The notes under the pieces: model-generated
Database searches by the model: none
What the model was told of the DNA's origin: nothing
Seen by the model: the letters and a program-made list of their open reading frames with translations, nothing else
In this document: piece after piece, positions 45,075-54,842 of the stretch
Layout: every line of letters begins with the position of its first letter
How positions within the stretch are numbered: position 1 is the first letter of the stretch
Origin: Bacteroidota bacterium
Lineage (GTDB): Bacteria; Bacteroidota; Bacteroidia; NS11-12g; UBA9320
Direction of reading: 5' to 3'
Assembly: GCA_002746305.1 (NCBI GenBank)
Contig: NVWV01000009.1
Span: 1 to 64,000, forward strand
DNA length: 64,000 nucleotides
Program-made: the position numbers and the translations under genes

Positions 45075-46259
45075 TTCTACCATATCAGCAATGGTCTTCC
45101 CGATACTTAGAGAAGATGTTGCTGCTGGACTTGGAGCATTAATAACATGAATTGCTCGTTTCTCAGTAACTAATTTAAAGTCATCCAATAATCCTCCTGT
45201 TCTATCACAAGCTTGAGCCCTAACTCCAGAAGGAGCAGCTACTAGATGTTCCTTTCTTACCTCTGGAATTAGTCGTTGCAGAGCTTTGGTAAATGCTTTT
45301 TTACTCAATGAGCGATACATTTCACCTAGTCCTGTTTTCCAATATTTAAACATAACCTTTTGAAAACCTCTCCAAAAAAGACTTCCTAAAAATTCTTTTA
45401 AATCGAAATCTGTTTTATGGTAACCTTCCTTCTTGAATGCAAATACAGCATTAGGTCCTGCCTCAATTCCTCCATCTACCATCCTTGTAAAATGAACTCC
45501 TAAGAACGGAAAGGCGGGGTCTGGTACCGGGTAAATTAAATGCTTAACTAAATGCTCCGCCTCCGTAGTCAACTCATAGTATTCTCCCCTAAATGGGATT
45601 ATTCGTGTATCAATCTTACCCAAGTGCATACTTGCCACTTTATCTGAATATAAACCTGCACAATTCACCATCATTTTGCACTCTACAAAATTCTTATTGG
45701 TTACAATTTGTATTTCTTCTGGCTTCTCTTCTATAGATTTCACAATGGTATTTAAATGAATCTCTCCACCATTCTCTTCAATCTTTTCTGCCAATTTTTG
45801 ACATACATTTCTGTAGTTTATAATTCCCGTTTGAGGAACATAAATACCTTGAATACCTGCCAAATGGGGCTCTATTTCCTTTAGCCTTGCTTGATCCAAC
45901 ATCTCAAGTCCTTCTAAACCATTTTCTCTTCCTCGATCAAACAAATTTCTTAAACGCCCAAGTTCTGATTTATCAGTAGCCACTACCACTTTCCCACACA
46001 AATCATATGGTATATCATTGGCATCACAAAACTCAAGAAGCATGTGATAACCATCTATGCAATTTTTGGCCTTTAAACTTCCAGGTTTGTAATACAATCC
46101 AGAATGTATTACACCACTATTATTCCCTGTTTGATGATGTGCTATTTCAGACTCTTTTTCAAGAACCACAATCTTTTTATCTGAGAATTTCTGAGTAAGG
46201 TGGTATGCCGTAGCTAGTCCTACTATTCCCCCTCCTACAATGGCTATATCAGCGTTCAT
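45066..46259 (-). CDS. lhgO: L-2-hydroxyglutarate oxidase
   Basis: A 397-residue FAD enzyme that oxidises L-2-hydroxyglutarate to 2-oxoglutarate, passing electrons to the membrane quinone pool. DIAIVGGGIVGLATAYHL is the FAD-binding dinucleotide fold at the N-terminus. HQTGNNSGVIHSGLYYKPGSLKA, FRGEYYELT and APSGVRAQACDR are LhgO blocks. ATG 46259 starts at the FAD fold; the frame is open to 46358, but that extension lacks family similarity. A TACATTTG box lies 10 nt upstream. The gene removes a toxic by-product of central metabolism. Confidence 0.93.
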   Translation of the reverse strand: MNADIAIVGGGIVGLATAYHLTQKFSDKKIVVLEKESEIAHHQTGNNSGVIHSGLYYKPGSLKAKNCIDGYHMLLEFCDANDIPYDLCGKVVVATDKSELGRLRNLFDRGRENGLEGLEMLDQARLKEIEPHLAGIQGIYVPQTGIINYRNVCQKLAEKIEENGGEIHLNTIVKSIEEKPEEIQIVTNKNFVECKMMVNCAGLYSDKVASMHLGKIDTRIIPFRGEYYELTTEAEHLVKHLIYPVPDPAFPFLGVHFTRMVDGGIEAGPNAVFAFKKEGYHKTDFDLKEFLGSLFWRGFQKVMFKYWKTGLGEMYRSLSKKAFTKALQRLIPEVRKEHLVAAPSGVRAQACDRTGGLLDDFKLVTEKRAIHVINAPSPAATSSLSIGKTIADMVELN

Positions 46260-46269
46260 TATGAATGGA

Positions 46270-46277
46270 CAAATGTA
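46270..46277 (-). promoter_or_regulatory. Promoter -7 box before lhgO
   Basis: Minus-strand TACATTTG, exact TAnnTTTG, 10 nt before ATG 46259. Confidence 0.5.
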
Positions 46278-46384
46278 AGTAATATTAGAAGCCTTAATCT
46301 CTACAATTGAAGTTTGATTTATAAAATAATTCAGAAAAAAAGCAATTGGGAACTTCAATTTACTTTTTTTTGATTCTATCTTTT

Positions 46385-47083
46385 ATGGAAAAAGGAAAAC
46401 CCAGAATTGCTCGACTTACAGCTATAATTACGCAATTACAATCTAAGAATATTGTAACAGCACGAGATATTGCGACAAAACACAAGGTGAGTATTCGAAC
46501 TGTTTATAGAGACATTCGAACCTTGGAACAGTCGGGCATCCCCATTTACACAGAGGAAGGAAAAGGATATTCGTTACTAGAAGGCTATAAATTGCCTCCC
46601 ATAATGTTCACCGAGGATGAGGCCAATGCATTAATAACCGCAGAACAAATTATCAATAGAAACAAGGACAAATCATTGGCTGATCAATATACAAATGCAG
46701 TTGAAAAAATTAAGGCCGTGCTACATTATACAGATAAGGATAAAACCCAATTACTGATACAACGATTAGAGATAAGAGCAAACCAAACTGGAGAACAATC
46801 CAGTAACAACCTAATTATACTGCAAAAAGCCATAACGAACTCTCAAGTAGTATCTATCGACTACCACTCACTGAATAATGAGTCCAGCAGCCGAGACATC
46901 GAACCTTTTGCCTTGATACACACTCACGAAAATTGGGTTCTTCTAGCTTATTGTCGACTACGTCAAGATTTTCGAGCATTTAGATTGGACTGCATTGAAC
47001 AACTTAAGATTCAATCCATAAAATTTGAACCTCATAAAATCACGCTTGAAGATTTTTACAAAAATGCTAAAAAGTACTGGTAG
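46385..47083 (+). CDS. HTH/WYL-domain transcriptional regulator (YafY type)
   Basis: A 232-residue regulator. The N-terminal HTH_11 domain reads ARLTAIITQLQSKNIVTARDIATKHKVSIRTVYRDIRTL (described here by parts: the recognition helix is SIRTVYRDI). The C-terminal WYL domain begins near VVSIDYHSLN and holds EPFALIHTHENWVLLAYCRLRQDFRAFRLD. WYL domains bind a small ligand or nucleic acid. ATG 46385 is used; a frame open to 46346 is probably not translated. The GyrI-like gene 74 bp downstream on the same strand is probably a partner or target. Confidence 0.9.
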   Translation: MEKGKPRIARLTAIITQLQSKNIVTARDIATKHKVSIRTVYRDIRTLEQSGIPIYTEEGKGYSLLEGYKLPPIMFTEDEANALITAEQIINRNKDKSLADQYTNAVEKIKAVLHYTDKDKTQLLIQRLEIRANQTGEQSSNNLIILQKAITNSQVVSIDYHSLNNESSSRDIEPFALIHTHENWVLLAYCRLRQDFRAFRLDCIEQLKIQSIKFEPHKITLEDFYKNAKKYW

Positions 47084-47157
47084 AAAATATTTTTTGACCC
47101 CTGACACACCTCTGTCATTTACGTCTTCGATGTTTGCACTAGTATAAAACAAATAAC

Positions 47158-47619
47158 ATGCAAAAAATAACCATCGAACCATTTAAAGTAATCGGAATTT
47201 CTGTAAGAACCATTAACCATGCAGATACAGCAGCAAAGGATATTGGAGGACTTTGGGATAGATTTATTTCTCAAAATCTACTGGCTCAAATACCTGATAA
47301 ATTAGAAGACAGTATTTATGCCATTTATACTAACTATGAAGGGGATTTCACCCAACCTTATGACACAATCATAGGCTGTAAAGTCTCAACACTTGACAAC
47401 ATTCCCGAAGGAATGGTTGGACAAACTCTTGGTGGAGGTACATATGCAAAGTTCTTAAGCAAAGGAGATATGACCAAGGGCTCTGTCTACAAGACTTGGG
47501 AAGGAATATGGAAAGAAGATTTGAAACGAGTATACACTGCCGACTTTGAATTCTATGGAGAAAAAGCACGAAATCCTATGGATGGAGAGGTAGACATATT
47601 TGTTGCACTTGAAGCATAG
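47158..47619 (+). CDS. Stand-alone GyrI-like small-molecule-binding protein
   Basis: A 153-residue single-domain protein of the GyrI-like/AraC effector-binding family. EPFKVIGISVRT opens the fold. DSIYAIYTNYEGD, IIGCKVST, GGTYAKFLSKGD and the closing strand EVDIFVALEA follow the family. These domains bind lipophilic or cationic small molecules and some hydrolyse toxic cyclopropane drugs. There is no DNA-binding domain. Its position after a WYL regulator suggests that regulator senses the same stress. A terminator follows directly. Confidence 0.88.
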   Translation: MQKITIEPFKVIGISVRTINHADTAAKDIGGLWDRFISQNLLAQIPDKLEDSIYAIYTNYEGDFTQPYDTIIGCKVSTLDNIPEGMVGQTLGGGTYAKFLSKGDMTKGSVYKTWEGIWKEDLKRVYTADFEFYGEKARNPMDGEVDIFVALEA

Positions 47620-47640
47620 GAATCTTAAATTCTTCTAGTT

Positions 47641-47676
47641 AAAAAAGCAGATGGGTTTTATCTATCTGCTTTTTTG
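47641..47676 (+). terminator. Intrinsic terminator after the GyrI-like gene
   Basis: AGCAGATGGG paired with TCTATCTGCT (two G-U pairs), loop TTTTA, flanked by an A-run (47641-47646) and a T-run. It lies between convergent genes, so it may act on both strands. Confidence 0.85.
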
Positions 47677-47690
47677 AGTTTACATCCTTC

Positions 47691-50600
47691 TTACTCCAAC
47701 CCAATTACCACAGGCCCTCCTAACTTTCTCATTTCTGCATAAAGCAGTTTAGATTTCTTGTCCAAAACTTCAATTTTGACAGCAAGGTCCTTTAGCATTT
47801 CCTTTGCTATATCAAGACTTTCTTGTGCATTTGGAGTTGGACCATATGTACTCCCCCAAAGTGCTCCTTCCGAAGCCCATATCCTTTCATTTAAACTAGG
47901 AACATTTCTTTCTCCTATTGCATTTTTCGCTTCATTTCCATTCAAAATTCTATTGATAGCCCGCAGATCATTCTTCGACTCATTCATTTCAGTCTCTAAT
48001 GTTCCAAAAGAATTGCTCGTTCTCTTTAAAGCAACTTGCAATGCTGATATATTATCTCTTAGCCCTCTATACTTATGCATCATCAAGCTTTTATCTGTTA
48101 TGACTTGTCGGTGCTCTTTAGCAAAAGCCTTTTTAACAGTTATACTTTTTGGTGACAACGAGTTCTTAAATAAAGGAGCCACACTAAAAGAAACTGGCTC
48201 GTCCAATTGTCTTGCTTCACCCTTGTATAATTTATAAAGTGTTGCAGTATAAACTCCTGGCATTACCAAAAATCCATTGGCTTTATTTCCTTTGGGCTTT
48301 TGTCCCTTGAAAACAGGATATGATGTCACCTCTCTTAAATTCCAAGCTACTCTATGAAAGCCCTTACCAGACTCCACCTTCATATTCTTGACTACTTTAC
48401 CCTCAACATCTTGTATTACCATCCAATGTTGCTCCTTGGACTCGTCCAATTCATTTTGCAACTCCTCCCAACCGGGAAAAGGAATGTCACAATTATTCTT
48501 AATCAGGTCTTTTTCCTCTTTTTTTCTTTCTCCTGCTAAGGTTTTCTCAGACTCCTTTAGATAATAGCTGAATACTGCTCCAAACTCCGGATTAGCTCCA
48601 ATAAAATGTTGTCCACCCAAAGAGCCTCCTTTTTGCCGTCCATCACCACGAGGCAAGTACAAATCTGCATCTCGCAATGGAAAAAGAACAGCCTCTTCTT
48701 CTATCATGTCTTTGGTTACTCCTCTTAAAAAAGAGTAATCATCCAAAATGTAAAAACTTCTTCCAAAACTCGCAGCTACTAAATCATCCTCCCTACGTTG
48801 TATAGCTAAATCTCTAAACGAGATATTGGGAACACCTCCTTTTAACTGCTTCCAAGCACTTCCTCCATCTGGCGTAAAAAAGAGTCCAAATTCGGTTCCT
48901 ACAAACATCAACTCAGGTTTTTTATGGTCTTGAACTATTCTCCATACATAGTGATTATCTGGAAGGTTACTACTAATAGACTTCCAAGATTTGCCTTTAT
49001 TTTTACTTACATACAGATAGGGTTTATAGTCTCCTGTTTTATGATTATCAAGAGCTACGTACACAGTATTCTCATCAAATAAGTCCGCTTTTATATCATT
49101 GACATAAGCACGTTCTGGAGCTCCGGGCAATTTTTTAACATTGGTAGTATGCCAAGAGCTTCCACCATCATCTGTCATCTGAATAAATCCATCATCCGTA
49201 CCTACGTAAAGTATGTTCTCATTTTTAGGACTCTCTGCTATACTCGTAATAGTATTGTACATACTCATGGCATAAAGGTCCCACGAGTTGTTATAGCTCT
49301 GTTTTCTCCCCATAATCGGCAGTTCAAAACGCTCCTCATTTCTGGTTAAGTCTTCAGAAAGTGTATTCCAAGAATCTCCTCTATCGTCTGACCTCCATAG
49401 TCTCTGAGAGGCAACATAAATTCTCTTGGGATCGTGTGAACTAACTAAAATAGGAGCATCCCAGTTATACCTTTCAAAATTTTCTCCTGCTCTCGGTTGT
49501 GGACGTACAGCAACCTTCTCACCTGTAGCCATATCTAATCTTGTAAAATATCCTTGTTGACTTTGAGCATATACAATATTGGGGTTGCCCGGCTCTGTAG
49601 CAGGTTGATGACCATCACCTCCCAAAATCACCTTCCAGTCGGCGTTGGTTACACCAGCACTATTTACTGTTCTACTCGGTCCTCCTTGCGTATTATTATC
49701 CTGAGTACCTCCGTAAATGTTGTAAAATGGTTCTGCATCATCTACTGCCAATTTATAGAATTGTGTAATAGGCAGATTGCCCATATGTCTCCAGTTTTTA
49801 GCCAAATCAAAACTTTCATAAACTCCACCATCTGTACCTACCATTAAGTAATCAGGGTCGCTTGCCTTGAATGTCACAACATGATTATCTACGTGCTTAT
49901 ATGCTCTCCCCACATTAGTAAATGTCTTCCCTCCATTATCAGTAACTTTTAAATAATTGTTGGCGAAGTAAACTCGATCAAACTGATGTGGTGAAGCATA
50001 GATTTCCTGATAATAATGAGGCCCTGTACCTCCACTTATGATGTCCGTTCGCTTCTCCCAACTGGCCCCTTTATTAACACTTCTATAAAATCCTCCTTTT
50101 TTTAAATCCAACTCAATCGCAGCATAAATGACATCTGGATTTTGAGGAGAAATGGCCAATCCAATTTTTCCCATATTCTCACTGGGAAGGCCTGTTTTCA
50201 ACTTGTCCCAATCTTTACCTCCATTTATACTTTTATAAATACCAGACTTTGGTCCGCCGCCTAAATACGAAGCAACGGTTCGATGTCTTTGCCAGGTGGC
50301 TGCATACAAAATATTGGGATCTCTAGGGTCAATTAAGAGATCTGTAGCTCCAGTCCAGTCAGAATCTCCCAGCGTTCTTTTCCATTTCTTACCCCCATTT
50401 GTGGTCACATACACTCCGCGTTCACCTCCACTAGTCCATAATGGGCCTTGACTTGCTACCCAGATGATATCAGGATTCGTTGGATGGACAATAATTTTAG
50501 AAATATGTTCCGATTTCTTGAGTCCCATATTCTTCCAAGACTTTCCTCCATCCTTACTTCTGTATATCCCATCTCCAAAACTGATATGTCTTCCACCCAC

Positions 50601-50948
50601 ATTTTCTCCTGTTCCAACCCAAATATTCCCAGTGTTTGCATCTATGGTTACGCATCCAATAGAATAGGTCTTCTGTCCATCAAAAATGGGTTGGAACGTG
50701 ACACCTGCGTTTTTGGTCTCCCAAACTCCACCTGATGCTACCCCTACATAATAATGATTTTCATCTTTTGGGTTCATTGCAATATCAGCTATACGACCCG
50801 TCATAAAAGCAGGTCCTACACTTCTCATTTTAACTCCTCCCATCGTCAGACTATCCAAGTATGTTTTACTCTTCTGAGCCAAAGAAATATGGCAACTGTT
50901 TAACGCAAAAAGAACCAAAACCACAGAACGGAAACTTACTTTTACCAT
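47691..50948 (-). CDS. Large sortilin/BNR-repeat secreted protein without T9SS tail
   Basis: A 1085-residue exported protein, with signal peptide [25 protein letters not shown]. Two seven-to-ten-bladed Asp-box propellers are suggested by repeated [58 protein letters not shown] and [12 protein letters not shown] helical C-terminal region (about 950-1085) ends without a sorting domain. Close relatives are common in Bacteroidota, annotated as VPS10 or glycosyl hydrolase; I see no catalytic evidence. ATG 50948 lies 6 nt after a TACATTTG box; the long frame to 51110 crosses the divergent metH promoter. Confidence 0.9.
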   Translation of the reverse strand: MVKVSFRSVVLVLFALNSCHISLAQKSKTYLDSLTMGGVKMRSVGPAFMTGRIADIAMNPKDENHYYVGVASGGVWETKNAGVTFQPIFDGQKTYSIGCVTIDANTGNIWVGTGENVGGRHISFGDGIYRSKDGGKSWKNMGLKKSEHISKIIVHPTNPDIIWVASQGPLWTSGGERGVYVTTNGGKKWKRTLGDSDWTGATDLLIDPRDPNILYAATWQRHRTVASYLGGGPKSGIYKSINGGKDWDKLKTGLPSENMGKIGLAISPQNPDVIYAAIELDLKKGGFYRSVNKGASWEKRTDIISGGTGPHYYQEIYASPHQFDRVYFANNYLKVTDNGGKTFTNVGRAYKHVDNHVVTFKASDPDYLMVGTDGGVYESFDLAKNWRHMGNLPITQFYKLAVDDAEPFYNIYGGTQDNNTQGGPSRTVNSAGVTNADWKVILGGDGHQPATEPGNPNIVYAQSQQGYFTRLDMATGEKVAVRPQPRAGENFERYNWDAPILVSSHDPKRIYVASQRLWRSDDRGDSWNTLSEDLTRNEERFELPIMGRKQSYNNSWDLYAMSMYNTITSIAESPKNENILYVGTDDGFIQMTDDGGSSWHTTNVKKLPGAPERAYVNDIKADLFDENTVYVALDNHKTGDYKPYLYVSKNKGKSWKSISSNLPDNHYVWRIVQDHKKPELMFVGTEFGLFFTPDGGSAWKQLKGGVPNISFRDLAIQRREDDLVAASFGRSFYILDDYSFLRGVTKDMIEEEAVLFPLRDADLYLPRGDGRQKGGSLGGQHFIGANPEFGAVFSYYLKESEKTLAGERKKEEKDLIKNNCDIPFPGWEELQNELDESKEQHWMVIQDVEGKVVKNMKVESGKGFHRVAWNLREVTSYPVFKGQKPKGNKANGFLVMPGVYTATLYKLYKGEARQLDEPVSFSVAPLFKNSLSPKSITVKKAFAKEHRQVITDKSLMMHKYRGLRDNISALQVALKRTSNSFGTLETEMNESKNDLRAINRILNGNEAKNAIGERNVPSLNERIWASEGALWGSTYGPTPNAQESLDIAKEMLKDLAVKIEVLDKKSKLLYAEMRKLGGPVVIGLE

Positions 50949-50954
50949 AGATGC

Positions 50955-50962
50955 CAAATGTA
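50955..50962 (-). promoter_or_regulatory. Promoter -7 box before the large sortilin-like gene
   Basis: Minus-strand TACATTTG, exact TAnnTTTG, 6 nt before ATG 50948. It decides the start against the longer open frame. Confidence 0.58.
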
Positions 50963-51032
50963 CTTTAAAAAGGCGATTTACAGATTGTGTAAGTAAACCA
51001 AAAGAGGTTCGTAATTTTACTTGTAGCAACCT

Positions 51033-51040
51033 TACCTTTG
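51033..51040 (+). promoter_or_regulatory. Promoter -7 box before the MetH N-terminal gene
   Basis: TACCTTTG, exact TAnnTTTG, 5 nt before ATG 51046; divergent from the box at 50955-50962. Confidence 0.58.
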
Positions 51041-51045
51041 AGCCC

Positions 51046-52053
51046 ATGAATAGAATAGAGCAATTATTACAAGATAGAATTCTTTTCCTAGATGGTGCAA
51101 TGGGTACCATGATTCAGAAACACAAACTAACTGAGGAGCAATATAGAGGCAAGCGATTTGCAGATTATCAGCATGATATAAAAGGGAACAATGATTTACT
51201 GTGTCTGACCCAACCACAAATTATAGAAGAAATACACGGCCAGTTCTTAGCCGTAGGAGCAGATATAATTGAAACCAATACATTTAATGCAAATGCCATT
51301 TCAATGGAGGATTATCATATGGTAGATTTGGTTTATGAAATCAACCTCGAAGGAGCTAAGATTGCTCGCAAAATTGCGGATGAATACACCGCTAAAAATC
51401 CAGATAAACCACGATTTGTTGCAGGTTCTATTGGCCCAACGACAAAACTAGCTTCTATGTCTCCCGATGTATCAAATCCAGGTTTCAGAGCCACTGATTT
51501 CGACCGGTTGCATGCAGCTTTCAAAGAACAAGCAAAAGGTTTATTGGATGGTGGAGCTGATTTACTTTTAATAGAAACAATTACAGATACTCTGAATGCT
51601 AAAGCAGCCATTTTTGCCATAATGGAACTTCGCGAAGAACGTTCGGAAGAAATTCCAGTCATGATAAGTGGAACCATCACAGATGCTAGTGGACGAACTC
51701 TGAGTGGTCAGACCGTTGAGGCTTTTTGGTATAGTGTAAGTCATGCTAATCCATTAAGTATTGGACTCAATTGTGCTTTAGGTGCAGACCAAATGCGTCC
51801 TTTCATTAAAGAACTAAGTGATAAAGCATGGTGTAGAATCTCAGCCCATCCGAATGCAGGATTGCCAAACGAATTTGGAGAATATGATGAGACTCCTGAA
51901 AGCATGAGTGAGGTTGTAGGTGAATTTGCAAGTAGTGGATTCTTAAATATTGTAGGTGGATGCTGCGGAACTACTCCAGAACATTTAAAGGCTATCATTG
52001 ACCGAGTACAACAAGAGAAACCAAGGCAAGTTCCAGAGGTGGTTAACAGCTAG
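51046..52053 (+). CDS. metH1: Methionine synthase, homocysteine-binding half (split MetH)
   Basis: A 335-residue homocysteine S-methyltransferase domain equal to the N-terminal module of cobalamin-dependent Met[13 protein letters not shown] (14-24), [23 protein letters not shown] and the zinc ligands Cys243 (LNCALG) and Cys306-Cys307 (GGCCGTTP) are all present. The folate-binding, cobalamin and reactivation modules are absent and do not follow. In many Bacteroidota MetH is split into two genes; here the second half must be elsewhere. Alternatively it could be a free-standing methyltransferase using S-methylmethionine, but the sequence resembles the MetH domain more. Confidence 0.9.
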   Translation: MNRIEQLLQDRILFLDGAMGTMIQKHKLTEEQYRGKRFADYQHDIKGNNDLLCLTQPQIIEEIHGQFLAVGADIIETNTFNANAISMEDYHMVDLVYEINLEGAKIARKIADEYTAKNPDKPRFVAGSIGPTTKLASMSPDVSNPGFRATDFDRLHAAFKEQAKGLLDGGADLLLIETITDTLNAKAAIFAIMELREERSEEIPVMISGTITDASGRTLSGQTVEAFWYSVSHANPLSIGLNCALGADQMRPFIKELSDKAWCRISAHPNAGLPNEFGEYDETPESMSEVVGEFASSGFLNIVGGCCGTTPEHLKAIIDRVQQEKPRQVPEVVNS

Positions 52054-52100
52054 TCATTTCTCTTATCCATATCCCATTTCACAATAATTAACCTAAAAAA

Positions 52101-52119
52101 CACGTATTATTGATACGTG
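52101..52119. other. Perfect 7-bp inverted repeat over the start codon
   Basis: CACGTAT (52101-52107), loop TATTG, ATACGTG (52113-52119). The GTG start at 52117 lies in the right arm. The sequence TATTATTG inside (52105-52112) is one mismatch from the promoter box. It could be an operator or an RNA hairpin masking the start. Confidence 0.5.
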
Positions 52120-52977
52120 AGGATTTTCTTAATACTCTTTTTAGCTTTTATTTCTTTGTGGTCTAGTGCTCAAATCAAAGAGGTTAACTTTTTAGGAAAG
52201 AGTTGGTATTTGCATGGCTATGATTTTAGAGTTAATGGTTCTATCTATTCCGAGAGGTACAATAGAACATTGATTAAAAACGCAGATTTCCCATCTGATA
52301 AATACGAAAATTTCATACTGTCTCACTTGGCAACAAATGACATAATACATAGACAACCAAATGCCTATAACTTTGGAGTAGTTTTTAAACCCTTTCATAA
52401 TTCAGATATCAAATGGAAACGACTGATTGAGCTAGCTCACGATATTGAATTAGTTCAGAGAAAATTCAAACAATACAGTTTTAAAATTAATAATGGCAGA
52501 TATACACTTTACAATGAGTATAGCCTAAAATCTCTCAATCTAGGTTACAGTCCAAAGCTAACAATTAATAGCCCAACATTTCTTAGAAGGTTCAAGCTAT
52601 ATTCTTCAATTTTCCCAAGTATCCGCCTTCCCATAAGTGGTTATTTGTATACCAATCCTGATTCCAGTCTCCTTACCACATTGAACCAGAGTTATACAGA
52701 AAATTACACTAGTTATTCCGATAGAATTTCAATTGGATATACTGAATTGGGAGCAGGTTTTAGTCTTGGGTTAAAACTAAATCTCCATTGTAAATGGAAT
52801 ATTCATTTTGAGCAGAATGTTTCAAGTATTCACTCCATTTCTAGTAACCATAGAAAACTAAATTCAGGAACAACTCACGGATTCAGGTTCGGAATTCGGT
52901 ATATGTATGGTACTCCCCCTGAAAGGGATAAGAAAAAGAAAAACCGCCAAGACACTGAACCTTCAATCTTCTGGTAA
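52117..52977 (+). CDS. Secreted hypothetical protein, probable beta-barrel
   Basis: A 286-residue protein with signal peptide MRIFLILFLAFISLWSSAQ. Strand-rich segments (RFKLYSSIFPSIRLPISGYLY, GAGFSLGLKLNLHCKWNIHFEQN, GFRFGIRYMYG) suggest an outer-membrane barrel. A basic, low-complexity end follows (ERDKKKKNRQDTEPSIFW). No family is recognised. The start GTG 52117 lies in an inverted repeat. A short lipoprotein gene follows after 25 bp. Confidence 0.7.
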   Translation: MRIFLILFLAFISLWSSAQIKEVNFLGKSWYLHGYDFRVNGSIYSERYNRTLIKNADFPSDKYENFILSHLATNDIIHRQPNAYNFGVVFKPFHNSDIKWKRLIELAHDIELVQRKFKQYSFKINNGRYTLYNEYSLKSLNLGYSPKLTINSPTFLRRFKLYSSIFPSIRLPISGYLYTNPDSSLLTTLNQSYTENYTSYSDRISIGYTELGAGFSLGLKLNLHCKWNIHFEQNVSSIHSISSNHRKLNSGTTHGFRFGIRYMYGTPPERDKKKKNRQDTEPSIFW

Positions 52978-53002
52978 ATTTAAAAAACACTATTATTACG
53001 CT

Positions 53003-53401
53003 ATGAAAAATTCAATTGTTCCCCTTATTTTAATGCTTTCCTTATTTGCTTGTAAAAAGGAGGCAAAAGAAAATCACCCTGAATCTCATCGTGCAACAAT
53101 TAGCTTTATGGTTTCAGATGGTAGTAATCTAGGATCATTCAATGTTTATAGGAACGATGACATTATTGCTCAGATTATAGCCTCTACTTCAGATAATTTT
53201 GAATATTCATTTGTGGATGAAGAAGTAATCTCTAATCACCCTTATGACATTCATTATTCGGTAGAGCCTATGTTTATGGATTCTGTGGCCAACACATCTA
53301 TAAGTATTCAAATCAGTATAGATGACAAGAAAGTAGCTGAATCAAATGATGCTTCCGTACTCTTTGGTGAGGTTGTAAGCTTGTCCTATTTCGGGGAATA
53401 A
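53003..53401 (+). CDS. Small hypothetical lipoprotein
   Basis: A 132-residue protein with lipoprotein signal MKNSIVPLILMLSLFAC. The mature part is acidic and beta-rich (ATISFMVSDGSNLGSFNVYRNDDII), resembling a short Ig-like domain. No family is recognised. ATG 53003 is chosen; the frame upstream overlaps the barrel gene. It is probably co-transcribed with the preceding barrel gene. Confidence 0.68.
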   Translation: MKNSIVPLILMLSLFACKKEAKENHPESHRATISFMVSDGSNLGSFNVYRNDDIIAQIIASTSDNFEYSFVDEEVISNHPYDIHYSVEPMFMDSVANTSISIQISIDDKKVAESNDASVLFGEVVSLSYFGE

Positions 53402-53430
53402 AAAAGGCCCTTCATTTCTGAAGAGCCTTC
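53402..53430 (-). terminator. Intrinsic terminator after sucD
   Basis: On the minus strand GGCTCTTCA, loop GAAA (GNRA), TGAAGGGCC (one C-A mismatch), then TTTTTT. Arms are at 53419-53427 and 53406-53414. It probably stops sucD transcripts; the plus strand has only a weak U-run. Confidence 0.82.
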
Positions 53431-53460
53431 TCAATATTTCGTTTTAAGTTTTGGGGTATC

Positions 53461-54330
53461 TTACTTGATAACCTCAAGCATTTTCTGGCCAATGCCTGCT
53501 GGAGAATCAACAACGTGGATTCCACATTCTCTCATTATTGCTTTTTTGGCTGAAGCTGTATCTTCATCTCCACCTACAATAGCACCTGCGTGACCCATAG
53601 TACGACCTGCTGGAGCAGTTTCTCCTGCAATAAATCCAACAACAGGTTTAGTACCGTGCTCTTTAATATATCGAGCAGCTTCGGCTTCCATTCCGCCACC
53701 TATCTCTCCAATCATTACTATCCCATCAGTCTCATCATCATTCATAAGAAGCTCAACGGCCTCTTTCATAGATGTACCAATAATTGGATCTCCTCCTATG
53801 CCAATGGCTGTAGAACAACCCATTCCAGCTTTAACCACTTGGTCAACTGCTTCGTATGTTAAAGTCCCTGACTTAGATACTATACCTATTCTACCCTTCT
53901 TAAAGATAAATCCTGGCATAATTCCCACCTTGGCTTCATCTGTAGTGATGATACCTGGACAATTAGGACCAATTAATCTACTATCTCTATCCGCTAAATA
54001 TGATTTAACCTTTACCATATCTGCAACAGGAATCCCTTCTGTAATACAAACGATTACCTTAATCCCTGCATCAGCTGCTTCCATTATTGCATCTGCCGCA
54101 AACGGTGGTGGAACAAAAATGATACTTGTATCTGCACCTTGTTTAGCCACAGCCTCAGCAACCGTATTAAAAACGGGCTTGTCTAAATGGGTTTGACCAC
54201 CTTTACCTGGAGTAACTCCGCCAACTACCTGTGTACCGTACTCAATCATCTGACCAGCGTGAAAACTACCCTCACTGCCTGTGAATCCTTGTACAATTAT
54301 CTTAGAATCTTTATTTACTAAAACTGACAT
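53461..54330 (-). CDS. sucD: Succinyl-CoA synthetase, alpha subunit
   Basis: Catalyses the substrate-level phosphorylation step of the TCA cycle together with the beta subunit. The 289-residue protein has the CoA-binding Rossmann segment ([14 protein letters not shown]) and [17 protein letters not shown] is the CoA ligase motif and [13 protein letters not shown] holds the phosphohistidine. sucC is not adjacent, which is usual in Flavobacteria-type genomes. A TACCTTTG box lies 14 nt upstream of ATG 54330. Confidence 0.97.
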   Translation of the reverse strand: MSVLVNKDSKIIVQGFTGSEGSFHAGQMIEYGTQVVGGVTPGKGGQTHLDKPVFNTVAEAVAKQGADTSIIFVPPPFAADAIMEAADAGIKVIVCITEGIPVADMVKVKSYLADRDSRLIGPNCPGIITTDEAKVGIMPGFIFKKGRIGIVSKSGTLTYEAVDQVVKAGMGCSTAIGIGGDPIIGTSMKEAVELLMNDDETDGIVMIGEIGGGMEAEAARYIKEHGTKPVVGFIAGETAPAGRTMGHAGAIVGGDEDTASAKKAIMRECGIHVVDSPAGIGQKMLEVIK

Positions 54331-54344
54331 AATTTTTCGTGGGG

Positions 54345-54352
54345 CAAAGGTA
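54345..54352 (-). promoter_or_regulatory. Promoter -7 box before sucD
   Basis: Minus-strand TACCTTTG, exact TAnnTTTG, 14 nt before ATG 54330. Confidence 0.55.
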
Positions 54353-54470
54353 TATTTTTTAGCCGCATCTAAAAGCGGATTCTTAGTCTACAAGTAAGAA
54401 TAATTTATACAAACCATTTTATAAATTTCATCTTTAAAAAGTCTCTTTTCAAAGAAATATAGTACTTTGT

Positions 54471-54503
54471 TTTGCATAGTACCTTTTAATGGATATATAT
54501 TTG
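54471..54503 (+). promoter_or_regulatory. Promoter of the padR-pspC operon
   Basis: TTTG (54471-54474), 21-nt spacer, TATATTTG (54496-54503), then 9 nt to ATG 54513. It is a likely site of PadR autoregulation; TAGTACTTTG (54460-54469) nearby may be part of an operator. Confidence 0.6.
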
Positions 54504-54512
54504 CATAACACA

Positions 54513-54842
54513 ATGAAAATAGAAAACACACAATCGCAAATGCGTAAGGGAGTATTAGAGTACTGTATACTCACCCTTGCAAGTGCAGGAGAGGTGTACG
54601 CATCCGACATTATAGCTCACCTCAAAGAGGCTAAGCTTATAGTAGTTGAGGGTACGTTATACCCACTTCTTACTCGCTTAAAAAATGCAGGTCTATTGAA
54701 ATACGAATGGAAAGAAAGTGACCAAGGTCCTCCAAGAAAATACTACTCTTTGACCGATGAAGGCACTAACTTCAATACAAAACTTGCCGAAACTTGGACA
54801 GAACTAACTACATCAGTAAATCAAATAACCGAAACCAAATGA
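54513..54842 (+). CDS. PadR family transcriptional regulator
   Basis: A 109-residue winged-helix repressor. MRKGVLEYCILTLASAGEVYASDI and LIVVEGTLYPLLTRLKNAGLL (recognition helix) with GPPRKYYSLTDEG (wing) are diagnostic of the short PadR-s2 type. ATG 54513 fits the family and lies 9 nt after the promoter; an ATG at 54489 lies upstream of the -7 box. The stop overlaps the ATG of the PspC gene (ATGA), a pairing seen widely in Bacteroidota, where PadR probably represses the envelope-stress gene. Confidence 0.93.
   Translation: MKIENTQSQMRKGVLEYCILTLASAGEVYASDIIAHLKEAKLIVVEGTLYPLLTRLKNAGLLKYEWKESDQGPPRKYYSLTDEGTNFNTKLAETWTELTTSVNQITETK

Noticed and set aside
46260..46358. 33-residue extension of LhgO
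   Set aside because: The FAD-binding fold starts at ATG 46259, and the promoter box at 46270-46277 lies inside the extension.
31118..47182. Antisense open frames of 60-120 codons scattered opposite real genes
   Set aside because: They have no start signals, signal peptides or family motifs and mirror the codon pattern of the gene on the other strand.
50949..51110. 54-residue extension of the large sortilin-like protein
   Set aside because: It runs antisense through the start of metH1 and lies upstream of the promoter box; a proper signal peptide starts at ATG 50948.
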